This document shows positions 46,190-56,582 of a stretch of DNA of 64,000 nucleotides, piece after piece (position 1 is the first letter of the stretch; every line of letters starts with the position of its first letter). Both the position numbers and the translations under genes were made by a program. Origin of the DNA: Lithobates sylvaticus (Eukaryota; Chordata; Amphibia; Anura; Ranidae); contig CM053031.1 of the NCBI GenBank assembly GCA_028564925.1, positions 167,025,584-167,089,583 on the forward strand. The letters run 5' to 3'. The notes beneath the pieces are model-generated. The model had not been told where the DNA came from and ran no database searches. It saw nothing but the letters and a program-made list of their open reading frames with translations.

Positions 46190-46980
46190 TCGGGGGGGAG
46201 GGGCATGGCCGCCTGTCATTTACTGTCTCCACGTGGGAGACTCTTCCCCCTCCCGCCCGCTTCTCCCTCCCGCCCGCTTCTCCCTGGGTTCCGGGGGACG
46301 ACGACTGGGGGAGCTTGGCCGCCTGTCGGCTTGCTGTCTCCACGCAGGAGACGCTTCTCCCTCCCGCCCACATCTCCCGGGGTTCGGGGGGGAGGAGCAT
46401 GGCCGCCTGTCGGCTTGCTGTCTCCACGCAGGAGACGCTTCTCCCTCCCGCCCATGTCTCCCGGGGTTCGGGGGGAGGAGCATGGCCGCCTGTCGGTTTC
46501 TGTCTGCACGTGGGAGATGCTTCCCCCTTCCGCCCGCTTCTTCCGGGGGGGAGGGGGGGAGGTTGTGGGAGCCTGGCGGCTTGCTGTCCCCACGTGGGAG
46601 ACGATTCCCCTCCCTCCAGCCCGCGTCCCCCTCCCGCCCGCGTCTCCCTCCCTCCCGCTTCTTTCGGGGGGGTTGTGGGAGCATGGCCGCCTGGCGGCTT
46701 GCTGTCCCCACGTGGGAGACGCTTCCCTGCCCGCCCGCGTCTCCCTCCCTCCCTCCCGCGTCTCCCTCCCTCCCGCGTGTCCCCGGGTTCCGGGGGGAGG
46801 GGCGGGTGGGGGTTGTGGGAGCATGGCCGCCGGCGGCTTGCTGTCCCCACGTGGGAGACGCTTCTCCCTGGGTCCCGGGGAGAGGGGGGGATTGGGGGAG
46901 CATGGCCGCCTGACAGCTGTGCTGGCTCCATGAGGGAGCCGCCTCTCCCTCCCGCGCTGGTGTTCCCCTGGTCCTTGGGG
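46190..46980. repeat. GC-rich tandem array in the Ngaro-like element
   Basis: About nine units of 65-110 bp, each with GCATGGCCGCCTG, CTTGCTGTCTCCACG and GGAGACGCTTCTCC, and variable 'tccctcccgcccgc' runs. Several frames on both strands are open through it by composition only. Confidence 0.85.
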
Positions 46981-47018
46981 GGCTGCATGGTGGTAGTTCA
47001 TTTCTCAGGTAAGTTTGG

Positions 47019-47350
47019 CATTCATGTTTCTCATGCGATGTTACGTTTTTCATGCTATGTTACGTTTCTCATGCGATGTTACGTTTCTCATGCGATGTTA
47101 CGTTTCTCATGCGATGCTGCGTTTCTCATGCAATGTTGCGTTTCTCATGCGATGTTGCGTTTCTCATGCGATGTTGCGTTGCCCATGCTTTTTTACGTTG
47201 CCCATGCGATGTTGCGTTGCCCATGCTTTTTTACGTTGCCCATGCGATGTTGCGTTGCCCATGCGATGTTGCGTTGCCCATGCGTTTTCGCGTTGCCCAT
47301 GCGTTTTCGCGTTGCCCATGCGTTTTCACGTTGCCCATGCGTTTTACATT
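47019..47350. repeat. 19-bp minisatellite in the Ngaro-like element
   Basis: Unit CATGCGATGTTACGTTTCT at first, changing to a GCCCATGCGATGTTGCGTT variant, about 17 units. The same 'ttacgtttctc' core returns in the next two arrays. Confidence 0.88.
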
Positions 47351-47721
47351 TCTCAGGTAGGTTTGGTCATGTACTAGTGTTCTTGTGATTTACATTTCTC
47401 AGGTAAGTGTTGGGTCATTTACGGTTCTCAGGCGATGTTACGTTTCTCAGGCGGTTTTTACGTTTCTCATGCGGTTTTATGTTTCTCAGGTAAGTTTGGT
47501 CATGCACTTGTGTTCTTGCGATTTACGTTTCTCCTGCGATTTACATTTCTCAGGTAAGTTTTGAGTCTTTTAGGTTCTCATGCGATTTTACATTTCTCAT
47601 TTGAATTGCTGGGTACTAGACCATGGGAAGAGCTGAAGTAGACCTATCATGAAGGATGCATCTTGTCGGGGACTGATCGCAGATGTGGGGTCATGTCAAA
47701 CTTTGGGTGTTTGAGCTGAAC

Positions 47722-48180
47722 TCGGTCGCATGCTGGGGGTGCTCATGCAATTTCTGGTGCTCATGCAATTTCTGGTGCTCATGCGAATTTACGGTTCTCA
47801 TGCAAATTTACGGTTCTTATGCAATTTCACGATTCTCAGGCAAGTTACGGTTCTCATGTTTCCGACGTTTCATGTTTCTTGCGTTTCCCACGTTTTCCCA
47901 GGTTTTCTTACATTTCTCATGTTTTCCATGGTTATTACGTTTCGCATGTTTCCATGTTTTCTCACGTTTCTCATGTTTTCTCACGTTTCTCGTGTTTTCT
48001 TGCATTTCTTATGCTTTCTCGTGTTTTCTTATGCTTTCTCGTGTTTTCTTATGTTTTCTCGTGTTTTCTTACGTTTCTCGTGTTTTCTTACGTTTCTCGT
48101 GTTTTCTTACGTCTCTCGTGTTTTCTTACGTTTCTCGTGTTTTCTTACGTTTCTCGTGTGTCTCATGTGGTGTTCTCGTG
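47722..48180. repeat. Second 19-bp minisatellite, 'TTACGTTTCTC' core
   Basis: Units such as GTGTTTTCTTACGTTTCTC repeat through most of this stretch, after a degenerate start with 'gctcatgcaatttctg' repeats. They produce Ser/Phe-rich spurious open frames. Confidence 0.85.
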
Positions 48181-48189
48181 CATGTCACA

Positions 48190-49400
48190 TGCCTTTTCAT
48201 GTCATTGCCTTTCGTTTGCGGCATTTCCGTTAGCTAGTGCTTACATCCAGGATCTGTCACGTCTACAGATCCATACGGGCTGAGGTTTTCGTTTTTAATT
48301 GATTGTCGTCCCACAATCTTCTCGCCTGTCGTCCACACGTCATACATGCACGTTCACCGTTACACCTTTACTACTACCCACCACGTCCTGTGGGTACCTT
48401 AGCCCTGAGTGTTCGTTTTTAATTGCCTGTCTTAGCGCGGCAGGTTGCTCGGGCTCGCTTACTGCATACGGTAGGGGGGGGGTGGTCATTAGGTTCACAT
48501 TCCGGCGCTGATTGGTCTTGTCATTTCTACACCCACATCCTTACACTTGTTAGGTACCAGGGGTATTGTTATGTTCTCTGGTAATTTTTACAGCTGGGTT
48601 GTCCATGTTCTTCCACTGCGGGTTTCCCATCACGTCTATGGGTTAAACAGATTGAGATGATCGTTTTTAATTGGCTTGTTCAGTGGCAAGTCTCCTCATC
48701 TGTTTTCTTGCACTGCTCACATATTTCGTACAACTTACGTTTCTCATGCAACTTACGTTTCTCATGCAACTTACGTTTCTCATGCAACTTACGTTTCTCA
48801 TGCAACTGTTTGTTTCTATGCCAACTCACGTTTCATGTTTCTCTCGTTTCCCAGGTTTCTCTCGTTGTTCATCGGTTTATGTTCTCGTGCGACCGGCGTT
48901 TCTTATGCAGGTTGCGTTTTCGTGCAGCCTCGGTCCGTGTGCTACTCACGTCTTAGTCTGATCGCGCTACTCATGTTCTTGTCCAGTCACGTTCTTTCAC
49001 ACAGTTACTTTCCGGTCGCAGGTTCTCAGTCTTCTCAAGTTTCTCTCGCAATTCATGTTCCTGTCCCAGTTCTGTGTCATTTTCACGTTACCTTCCATGT
49101 CCTAGCTCTGTCCGGCCAGGAGTTGCGCAATAGTATGGAACTATTGGTAAGTCAGCCATTGCAGCTCCTGCAGCTTCTGCTGGCTCTGGGGCTTAGGGGA
49201 TTCCGGATCCCTCTCTGTGCCTGGGCCGGTATCATTAGGCCCAGGTCTAGGACACAGATGCCGGCGGCACGCCTTCTCTTCAGGTTTCCAGCATTGGTGA
49301 TGGATCAGGTTTCCTTGGACCGACGCAACAGCCTTGATCGACAAAATCTTTGTTTTGTGTACCAGGTAGGCTCGTGACATGGCTTAGGGTGTTTCCAGGC
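48190..49400 (+). other. Ngaro-like element interior, mostly unrecognised
   Basis: It includes five 18-bp units AACTTACGTTTCTCATGC (48727-48815). The rest shows no protein family that I can name. Confidence 0.4.
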
Positions 49401-49459
49401 TTCCGGTCTAGGTTGCTTAGTCCTGATGGTCGACATCCAGTTGCTATTTTGCTTTTCTG

Positions 49460-49640
49460 TTTTTTTTTTTGGCCCCTTCCAACTCGTATCGGCCTACAGC
49501 ACTATCGGCGCGCATCTGGTGGAGACTCGGCATTTCATGTTGTTGGCATTCCCCGTCAGGCCTTTCTTCATTATCTGCGTACTGTAGTCAAGCATCCTCA
49601 GGAATCCAGAAGAGTTGCTCCGGCTGTACTCGGCAGTCTT
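49460..49640 (+). pseudogene. Tyrosine recombinase C-terminal remnant (fossil)
   Basis: The text around GDSAFHVVG and AFLHYLRTVVKHPQES resembles the end of Ngaro/DIRS recombinases, with the helix bearing the catalytic Tyr. It is broken, and the identification is by eye. Confidence 0.5.
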
Positions 49641-50251
49641 CCCATCGTTTGTTAAATTCTTCATGACGTATCCGACAGGGTCTCCTTTTGTTATGAACCA
49701 GCTTGATGCTTAAGACAGCGCTGTATCTGACCTTTATGGTTCCTAAGGCCAGGGGAGTTGCACTTCTGGCCCAGGGTCTCGCATACTTTTGGTCAATCGG
49801 TTGGCACCCCGGTCTTGTCCATTACATCTGCATGCTCGCAAGACGCAGCATTCGGGAGGCGGCACGTCATCAGGAGCCTGGCAAGGCGTGGGCCCGGTGT
49901 TGGTTTTAAACCAGCCCGTCAATGCCACTTCTGATATACCCAGGGGGGTCCCCGGTTGCCTCTTCCTAGTGCTCCCCTCTCTGCAGCTCTATGCATACTT
50001 CATTACCGTCCCTTTTTTTGGGCAAATCAGGTTCTGGACCTTCAAGCATACTTTGGCTATTCATTTAGGATAGGAGCGGCTTCCGTGACTTTGCGCCAGG
50101 GGTCCCGACCATTAGCATTTGGTTAGGTGGAGGTTGTCTTGTTTTCTCTGGGTACGTCCCCGAGCCACTTTGGAGGTGTCATAAGCGTTTGTCAATTTCA
50201 GCAGATTGAACGGCAATTTGGTTAGTAAGCTTTCATCCTACTGTGGTTATT

Positions 50252-50642
50252 TTTGCCCCCTTTTAGGCATACTGACCACGTGACCCCTGGCACATCACAG
50301 GTCAATGTTCTCGTTTGCTCTTTGTTCCTTTCCCATACTATCCACAGTATTGACTCTGAGTACAAAGAAAAAGGCTGACCGCAGGTCGGCCTGTGTTTGT
50401 AGGAGGAGTCAGGCTGCATAAAGCCTGCCCTCCTTCGCCTCCTCCCCTCATGGTCGGAGGCTCTCGTGTCCCACCCACCCATTCCCTTTTTCTTTTTCTT
50501 TCATTTCATTTAATTTCATACTTGGGTATGCCCCCTTTTAGGCATACTGACCACGTGACCCCTGGCACACCACAGGTCAATGTTCTCGTTTGCTCTTTGT
50601 TCCTTTCCCATACTATCCACAGTATTGACTCTGAGTACAAAG
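50252..50642 (+). repeat. Split direct repeats (B1-A2-B2) of the Ngaro-like element
   Basis: B1 50252-50368 and B2 50529-50642 share CTTTTAGGCATACTGACCAC through ACTCTGAGTACAAAG. A2 occupies 50369-50528 and starts like the left end of the element. Confidence 0.75.
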
Positions 50643-50784
50643 ACAAGCGTGTCCCATGGCCACGTGCTGATGACGATGCACTACCACGTCCACGACCAGC
50701 ACTGTTGTCTCTAGAAACAGAGCCTGCTTGCCCTGTGTTCTTGCCTCGGGAATGTCTGCCTCTCCTTGGCGGTCTCCCAGCCAT
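50643..50784 (-). pseudogene. hAT copy 2 transposase N-terminus
   Basis: An ATG at 50784 opens MAGRPPRRGRHSRGKNTGQA, matching copy 1 at 2526 and confirming the start of this transposase. The basic N-terminus looks like a nuclear localisation signal. The reading is cut by the Ngaro-like element after about 47 codons and continues at 45921. Confidence 0.85.
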
Positions 50785-50809
50785 TGTAGTGGGTAGTGTA
50801 TATGGGTGC

Positions 50810-51635
50810 TGACACAAACACACTATATGTACTATGTGTGCTGACAAAAAAATATAGGTCCTATGTGTGCTCACAACACACTATAGGTCATATGGGTGCT
50901 GACACAAACACACTATAGGTACTATGTGTGCTGACAAAAAAAATTTGGTCCTATGTGTGCCCACAACACACTATAGGTCCTATGGGTGCTGACACAAACA
51001 CACTATAGGTACTATGTGTGCTGACAAAAGAATATAGGTCCTATGTGTGCTCACAACACACTATAGGTCCTATGGGTGCTGACACAAACACACTATAGGT
51101 ACTATGTGTTCTGACAAAGAAATAGAGCTCCTATGTGTGCTCACAACACACTATAGGTCCTATGGGTGCTGACACAAACACACTAGAGGTACTATGTGTG
51201 CTGACGAAGAAATAGAGCTCCTATGTGTGTTCACAACACACTATAGGTCCTATGGGTGCTGACACAAACACACTATAGGTACTATGTGTGCTGACAAAAA
51301 AATATAGGTCCTATGTGTGCTCACAACACACTATAGGTCCTATGGGTGCTGACACAAACACACTATAGGTACTATGTGTGCTGACAAAAAAATATAGGTC
51401 CTATGTGTGCTCACAACACACTATAGGTCCTATGGGTGCTGACACAAACACACTAGAGGTACTATGTGTGCTGACGAATAAATAGAGCTCCTATGTGTGC
51501 TCACAACACACTATAGGTCCTATGGGTGCTGACACAAACACACTATAGGTACTATGTGTGCTGACAAAAAAATATAGGTCCTATGTGTGCTCACAACACA
51601 CTATAGGTCCTATGGGTGCTGACACAAACACAATA
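50810..51635 (-). repeat. 5' tandem array of hAT copy 2 (90-bp unit, about 9 copies)
   Basis: Units contain TATAGGTCCTATGGGTGCTG, ACACAAACACACTATAGG and GTGTGCTCACAACACA. They are very regular at 90 bp. The array occupies the place where copy 1 has its unrelated 115-bp array. Confidence 0.95.
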
Positions 51636-51917
51636 TGGCTCCTATAAATACCTGCCTGGGATGGGACAGAAGTTGGGGTGCAATGCTGTTCTAACAGCAC
51701 TGCGATTGGTGCTACTGCAATGCTGTACTAACAGCACGCACACACCAGACTAATCCCCAGCAGCAGATAATATCACACTCTGTGCAATCAGCAGCAATAA
51801 TCAGTAATGATTTGAATGACTCAGGAGTCAGCAATGGTTTAGCAAAGAAGAAAATCAATCAGCAGACTGCTCTTCTAAAAGCCGGAACACATGTGCCCTG
51901 GGCCGACGGCGTGGCGG

Positions 51918-51926
51918 CCTTTTATA
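51918..51926 (-). promoter_or_regulatory. TATA box of hAT copy 2 transposase
   Basis: On the minus strand TATAAAAGGCCGCC, matching TATAAGGCCGCC of copy 1. It lies about 250 bp inside the element end. Confidence 0.55.
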
Positions 51927-52126
51927 GAGTGGGGCGTGTACTAAAGCCCCTGAGCTTTAATTGGCTACAGGCATCCTGCCTGTAGCCAATTATTGCTCTC
52001 CTAGTTTCCGGCGCTGTGATTGGCCAAGCATGCGGGGTCACAGTGCATGCTTGGCCAATCATCAGCCAGCAATGCACTGCGCCGGCCGCAATGCAAATAG
52101 TTCTGGGCTCACCGAGCGGGCGAACG

Positions 52127-52168
52127 CCCGGTGCTCGATTCGAACGTGGGTTCGAATCGAGCACCGGG
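52127..52168. repeat. Perfect 19-bp subterminal hairpin of hAT copy 2
   Basis: CCCGGTGCTCGATTCGAAC, a 4-bp loop GTGG, then the exact complement, ending 10 bp inside the element terminus. Copy 1 has a decayed version. Confidence 0.85.
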
Positions 52169-52186
52169 CCCATCCCTAGCCCTGAG

Positions 52187-53720
52187 TATCGCCCGAAGTT
52201 GCGTATTACCTCCAATGCCATCTGTAGGGAGGGGCCAGCGTCTGCTAAATACAGTAACATATCGTCTGCATTATAGCTTGTGATTTCCATTACTCCCCCA
52301 CAATGCAGACCTTGTATGTTCGTGTTGGTTCTGAGGGTTGAGGCAAGGGGCTCTACTGCTAGAGCATATAGCAATGGGGGATAGAGGGCATCCCTGACAT
52401 GTTCCCCTGGACAGAGGGAACGGGGCTGAAACCATCCCATTCACAAGGATCCTGGCGCTAGGATTTTGATACAGGAGTCGTATCCACCGGATAAAGTTGG
52501 GCCCAAACCCAAAGCGAGCCAGGCACTCCCAGAGGTACTCCCACTCGACAGAGTCGAATGCTTTTGCGGCATCAAGTGACACCACCACCCTGGAGCCCAT
52601 CTGGGAGTGCTCTGCCTGCAAGTTCATGTGGAGGCGTCTCAAGTTATGTGCTGTGTTCTTACCCGGCATGAAGCCGTTCTGATCCGGATGGATCAAATAC
52701 ATAATCACCTTGTTTAATCGTAGCGCCAGGATCTTAGCTAGGATTTTTATGTACAGCTGAAGGAGAGATATTGGGCGATAGGATTCGGGTTTTTCTAAAT
52801 TTTTGTCTGGTTTTGGTATAAGAACCACATAAGCTCCGCCCATAGAGGGGGGTCTATTACCTGTTTGAAACATATGGGAGAAAAGCTCCCGTAATTTAGG
52901 GGTTAGGACATCCGCATAAGTGGTATAAAATTCTAATGGAAGCCCGTCAGATCCGGGAACTTTTGATGGGTTAAGATTAGACAGAGCCCCCGTGATGTTA
53001 TCCACAGTGATCGGGGCCTCCAGCATCTCTATTTGAGATTCTGTAAGCCTGGGTAGTTCAATTCCAGCCAACAAAGCCTCGATCTCCTCCCTAGGGTTGT
53101 CTGCATTGGAGGTGTAAAGTGACGCGAAGAAGGAGCGGAAACACTTCCGTCACCCCCTCAGGGTCTGTAACTAGGGAGCTATCCGCTCCCCGAAGCGACA
53201 CCACGGTGGGGGGCCTGTGATCCATGTGGGCAAGATATGCCAACATGCGTCCCACCCTCTCACCACATTCATAGATACGTTGATTGACGTAGAATATTTT
53301 GCGTTTTGCTTTTTCAAAATGCAAGCCATTAACTAGTCTGGTCTGTAGTTTGAGTTCTTCTGCCTTAGCGGGGGTCGGATCACTGGAGAAGCTTTTTTCT
53401 ATTTCTGATAGTTTTTGCTCAGCCTGCAGAACCACTTGAGTGGAGTTTTTCCTGTACCTGGCTATTCATCGAGACAATATCATTCGAGCATGGGATTTAA
53501 ATGAGTCCCAAACCATGTCCCTAGGGGCTGTGTCATTGTTTACCTGAAAGAAAAATTCCCACTCTCCCCCTATGTCTGCCAGGCCTGGCACCACCGTCAA
53601 ACAGAATGGGTTGAGTTAATAAGGGGCATGATCCAATAAGGGGCATGATCCGAGAGGACTCGGGGGCTAAAGCCCACTTTTCCCAGCAGTGGTAAGAGGG
53701 AGCGGGAGACTAGTATTAGG
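52187..53720 (-). pseudogene. L1-B ORF2, end of endonuclease and reverse transcriptase
   Basis: From 53720 down: the endonuclease end (LLPLLGKVGFSPRVLSDHAP, the S-D-H box), breaks near 53600 and 53450, a helical linker (53435-53100), another frameshift near 53090, then the polymerase: GSDGLPLEFY, LIPKPDKN, YRPISLL, SLDAAKAFDSVEW and RGTCQGCPLSP. The catalytic YADD box at 52275-52261 reads Tyr-Asn-Ala-Asp-Asp (NADD), so the conserved residue before Ala is changed. The reading is cut at 52186 by hAT copy 2. Confidence 0.88.
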
Positions 53721-53808
53721 CAGGGGCGGACTAACAGGTCGGTGACTCGGGCGCCGCCCGAGGGCCCGGGGCCATTAGGGGCCCGTACTCGGCCACATGA
53801 GGGGCCAC

Positions 53809-54027
53809 TTGAAACGGCTGTATTACATGCCGCGATGCCGCTAACAATACTGCTAGCGGCGCGCGGCTCCCCGCCGGCCCCTTCTTCCCTCCTGTCCGTC
53901 CCAGGTGCTTCTACTGTATGCGTCGTGACGTCACCTGGGACGGACGGGAGGGAAGGAGGGGCCGGTGGGGAGCCGCGCGCTGTTAGCAGTATTCGCAGCA
54001 TGTAATACAGCCGCTTCAACCTGCCGA
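53809..54027. repeat. Imperfect palindrome in the non-autonomous hAT
   Basis: CGGCTGTATTACATGCCGCG and GGCGCGCGGCTCCCCGCCGG on the left return in complement on the right. The inner stem, through TGTCCGTCCCAGGT and ACCTGGGACGGAC, is nearly exact. The loop is about 26 bp. Confidence 0.8.
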
Positions 54028-54116
54028 GTCCAGGCCCCTAATGGAAGGAAAGAGTGGAGGGGCCGGCGGGGAGCATCAGCATCGGCATCGGTGAGTCACG
54101 GGCCCCGGGTCCCCCC

Positions 54117-54460
54117 AGCCCACAGTGTCACCCCCCCAGCGTCACCCCAGCCCACAGTGTCACCCCCCAGCCCACAGTGTCACCCCCCAGCCCACAGTGT
54201 CACCCCCGAGCCCACAGTGTCACCCCCGAGCCCACAGTGTCACCCCCCAGCCCACAGTGTCACCCCCCAGCCCACAGTGTCACCCCCCCAGCCCACAGTG
54301 TCACCCCCCCCCACAGTGTCACCCCCCCAGCCCACAGTGTCACCCCCCCCCAGCCCACAGTGTCCCCCCCCCCAGTGTCACCCCAGCCCACAGTGTCACC
54401 CCCCCCAGCCCACAGTGTCACCCCCCAGCCCACAGTGTCACTCCCAGCCCACAGTGTCCC
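54117..54460. repeat. 21-bp minisatellite, 'cagcccacagtgtcacc' unit
   Basis: About 16 units of CAGCCCACAGTGTCACCCC with variable C-runs. Confidence 0.92.
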
Positions 54461-55880
54461 CTTGTGTGCATGTCCCCCCCTGTGTGTGCGCTCTCCCTCC
54501 AGTGTCCCCCTGTGTGCGTGTCCCCCCTGTGTGTGCGCTCTCCCTCCAGTGTCCCCCTGTGTGCGTGTGCCCCCTGTGTGTGCGCTCTCCCTCCAGTGTC
54601 CCCCTGTGTGCGTGTGCCCCCCTGTTTTTGCGCTCTCCCTCCAGTGTCCCCCTGTGTGCGTGTCCCCCCTGTGTGTGCGCTCTCCCTCCAGTGTCCCCCT
54701 GTGTGCGTGTCCCCCCCTGTGTGTGCGCTCTCCCTCCAGTGTCCCCCTGTGTGCGTGTCCCCCCCTGTGTGTGCGCTCTCCCTCCAGTGTCCCCCTGTGT
54801 GCGTGTGCCCCCCTGTTTGTGCGCTCTCCCTCCAGTGTCCCCCTGTGTGCGTGTGCCCCCCTGTGTGTGCGCTCTCCCTCCAGTGTCCCCCTGTGTGCGT
54901 GTGCCCCCCTGTGTGTGCGCTCTCCCTCCAGTGTCCCCCCTGTGTGTGTGCCTCCCTGTGTGTGCGCTCTCCCTCCAGTGTCCCCCTGTGTGCGTGTGCC
55001 CCCCTGTGTGTGCGCTCTCCCTCCAGTGTCCCCCTGTGTGCGTGTGCCCCCCTGTGTGTGCGCTCTCCCTCCAGTGTCCCCCTGTGTGCGTGTCCCCCCC
55101 TGTGTGTGCGCTCTCCCTCCAGTGTCCCCCTGTGTGTGTGTGTGTGTCCCCCTGTGTGTGCGCTCTCCCTCCAGTGTCCCCCTGTGTGTGTGCCTCCTGT
55201 GTGTGCGCTCTCCCTCCAGTGTCCCCCTGTGTGTGTGTGTCCCCCTGTGTGTGCGCTCTCCCTCCAGTGTCCCCCTGTGTGTGTGCCTCCCTGTGTGTGC
55301 GCTCTCCCTCCAGTGTCCCCCTGTGTGTGTGCCTCCCTGTGTGTGCGCTCTCCCTCCAGTGTCCCCCTGTGTGTGTGTGCCCCCCTGTGTGTGTGCGCTC
55401 TCCCTCCAGTGCCCCCCTGTGTGTGCGCTCTCCCTCCAGTGTCCCCCTGTGTGTGTGTGCCCCCCTGTGTGTGCGCTCTTCCTCCAGTGTCCCCCTGTGT
55501 GTGCGTGCCCCCCGCCTGCGTGTGCGCTCTCCCTCCAGTGTCCCCCTGCGTGTGCGCTCTCCCTCCAGTGTCCCCCTGCGTGTGCGCTCTCCCTCCAGTG
55601 TCCCCCTGCGTGTGCGTGCCCCCCCCCGCGTGTGCGCTCTCCCTCCAGTGTCCCCCTGTGTGTCCCCCGTGTGTGCGCTCTCCCTCCAGTTTCCCCCTGT
55701 GTGTGCCCCCCTGTGTGTGCGCTCTCCCTCCAGTGTCCCCCTGTGTGTGCGCTCCCTCCAGTGTCCCCCAGTGTGTGCGCCCCTGTGTGTGTGCGCTCTC
55801 CCTCCAGTGTCCCCCTGTGTGTGCGCTCTCCCTCAAGTGTCCCCCTGTGTGTGCGTGTCCCCCCCCTGTGTGTGCGCTTG
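54461..55880. repeat. 48-bp minisatellite, about 29 units
   Basis: Each unit has GCGCTCTCCCTCCAGTGTCC and CTGTGTGCGTGTGCCCCC. Because 48 is divisible by 3 and the unit lacks stops in most frames, several frames are open for 500-640 codons. These are not genes. Confidence 0.95.
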
Positions 55881-55968
55881 GTCCCCTTGAGTGTGGGGAC
55901 CAAGGGGGCCCCATGATCTTCTATTGCCCGGGGGCCCCATGAGTTGTCAGTCCGCCCCTGGTATTAGG

Positions 55969-56582
55969 TCTATCCGAGACATTGAGTTATACGTTGCAGA
56001 AAAACACGAGTACACTTTGTCATCTGGGTATCGGTGTCACCAGGTATCTACCAGGTCTAGGTCCACCAGAAGTCTGCCAAACCTCGTCTGAGTATGAGTG
56101 GGGTTGGTCGGTGGGAGCGTGGAGAGTCTGTCCATGTCTCTGTCTGCTACGTTATTAAAGTCCCCCAGCCACATCGCAGGTATAGTAGGGTGCTGGGACA
56201 TAAAGGACAACCCCTCCATTAATACAGTGAACTGGAATGGAGGGGGAATATAAATTGCTAGGAGCAGAATTTCTAGGCCATTAATTTTGCCATGCAGGAA
56301 TATATACCGTCCCTGTGGATCCGATTTGAGAGCCAACATAACAAACCGTGCTGTCTTGGCTATCATGATCGCGACTCCTCTGGAGTTGGCCGTATGTGGG
56401 GCTTGGTATACCCATCCCACCCAGGGTTTCTTAAGGGACAACATCAGTTGTCCAGTAAGGTGCGTCTCGACTAACACCATGATGTCTGCACGTTGTGCCT
56501 TCAGATATGATAGCACTGCAGTTCTCTTAGGCTTAGCCCCCACCCCACGCACATTCCAGGTAACACATTTGATCACAAGCAT
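55969..56582 (-). pseudogene. L1-B ORF2 start and endonuclease N-terminal half
   Basis: ATG at 56582-56580 opens MLVIKCVTWNVRGVGAKPKR, a typical L1 endonuclease start. VLVETHL (the Glu of the active site) and WLGDFNNVADRDMDRL (the Asp/Asn box) follow. It is open to the hAT insertion at 55968 and continues at 53720. Confidence 0.9.

Larger units (their letters stand above)
45922..50642 (+). mobile_element. Ngaro/DIRS-like tyrosine-recombinase retroelement (fossil)
   Basis: It interrupts the hAT copy 2 transposase. The right end has a split direct repeat: a ~115-bp block at 50252-50368 is repeated at 50529-50642, and between them (50369 on) sits the same 'aaaaaggctgacc' sequence that begins the element at 45922. 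The hexamer ACAAAG stands at the left edge, at the internal B1/A2 junction and at the right edge, as expected for a recombinase core. A fragment at about 49460-49640 looks like the C-terminal box of a tyrosine recombinase. No reverse transcriptase is visible; most of the interior is minisatellite. It is broken and probably non-autonomous. Confidence 0.7.
40746..52178 (-). mobile_element. hAT copy 2: same family as copy 1, opposite strand
   Basis: The ends are TAGGGATGGGCCCGG (at 52178, reading minus) and TAGGGATGAGCTGAA (at 40746, reading plus), with a perfect 8-bp duplication GCCCTGAG (40738-40745, 52179-52186). Both subterminal regions match copy 1 (40746-41780 against 8765-9446 plus 6270-6670; 51870-52178 against 1648-2000), and the transposase is clearly related. 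Differences: the 5' array is a different 90-bp repeat, the 3' array is much longer, the BED finger region is deleted, and a 4.7-kb Ngaro-like element interrupts the transposase. It lies in L1-B just before the catalytic region. Confidence 0.92.
53721..55960 (+). mobile_element. Non-autonomous hAT element filled with minisatellite
   Basis: Terminal repeats are CAGGGGCGGACTAACA and, at the other end, CAGGGGCGGACTGACA on the opposite strand. The target duplication GTATTAGG is perfect (53713-53720, 55961-55968), 8 bp as for hAT. The interior has a palindrome, then two GT/C-rich tandem arrays, and no transposase. It interrupts the L1-B endonuclease. Confidence 0.92.

Noticed and set aside
46038-48283. 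Arg/Gly/Pro-rich and Ser/Phe-rich open frames of 150-357 codons
   Set aside because: They come from GC-rich and 'ttacgtttctc' arrays inside the Ngaro-like element, with no recognisable domain and open frames on both strands.
45922-50642. Reading the insertion as an ordinary LTR retrotransposon or hAT
   Set aside because: There are no terminal direct repeats of LTR type or terminal inverted repeats; the ends show the split-repeat arrangement, with a shared hexamer at three junctions.
50810-51635. Second regular array considered as CRISPR or satellite centromere
   Set aside because: It is a 90-bp tandem repeat within the 5' region of a hAT element, only about nine units.
52127-52168. Possible tRNA-like or SINE B-box (GGTTCGAATCG)
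   Set aside because: No A-box at proper distance and no tRNA fold; the sequence is explained by a palindrome at the hAT end. Kept only as a remark.
53965-55942. Five overlapping open frames of 498-641 codons, Cys/Pro/Val-rich or His/Gly/Thr-rich
   Set aside because: They are produced by 21- and 48-bp tandem repeats within a hAT element. The open frames exist on both strands, lack any domain, and follow repeat length divisible by three.
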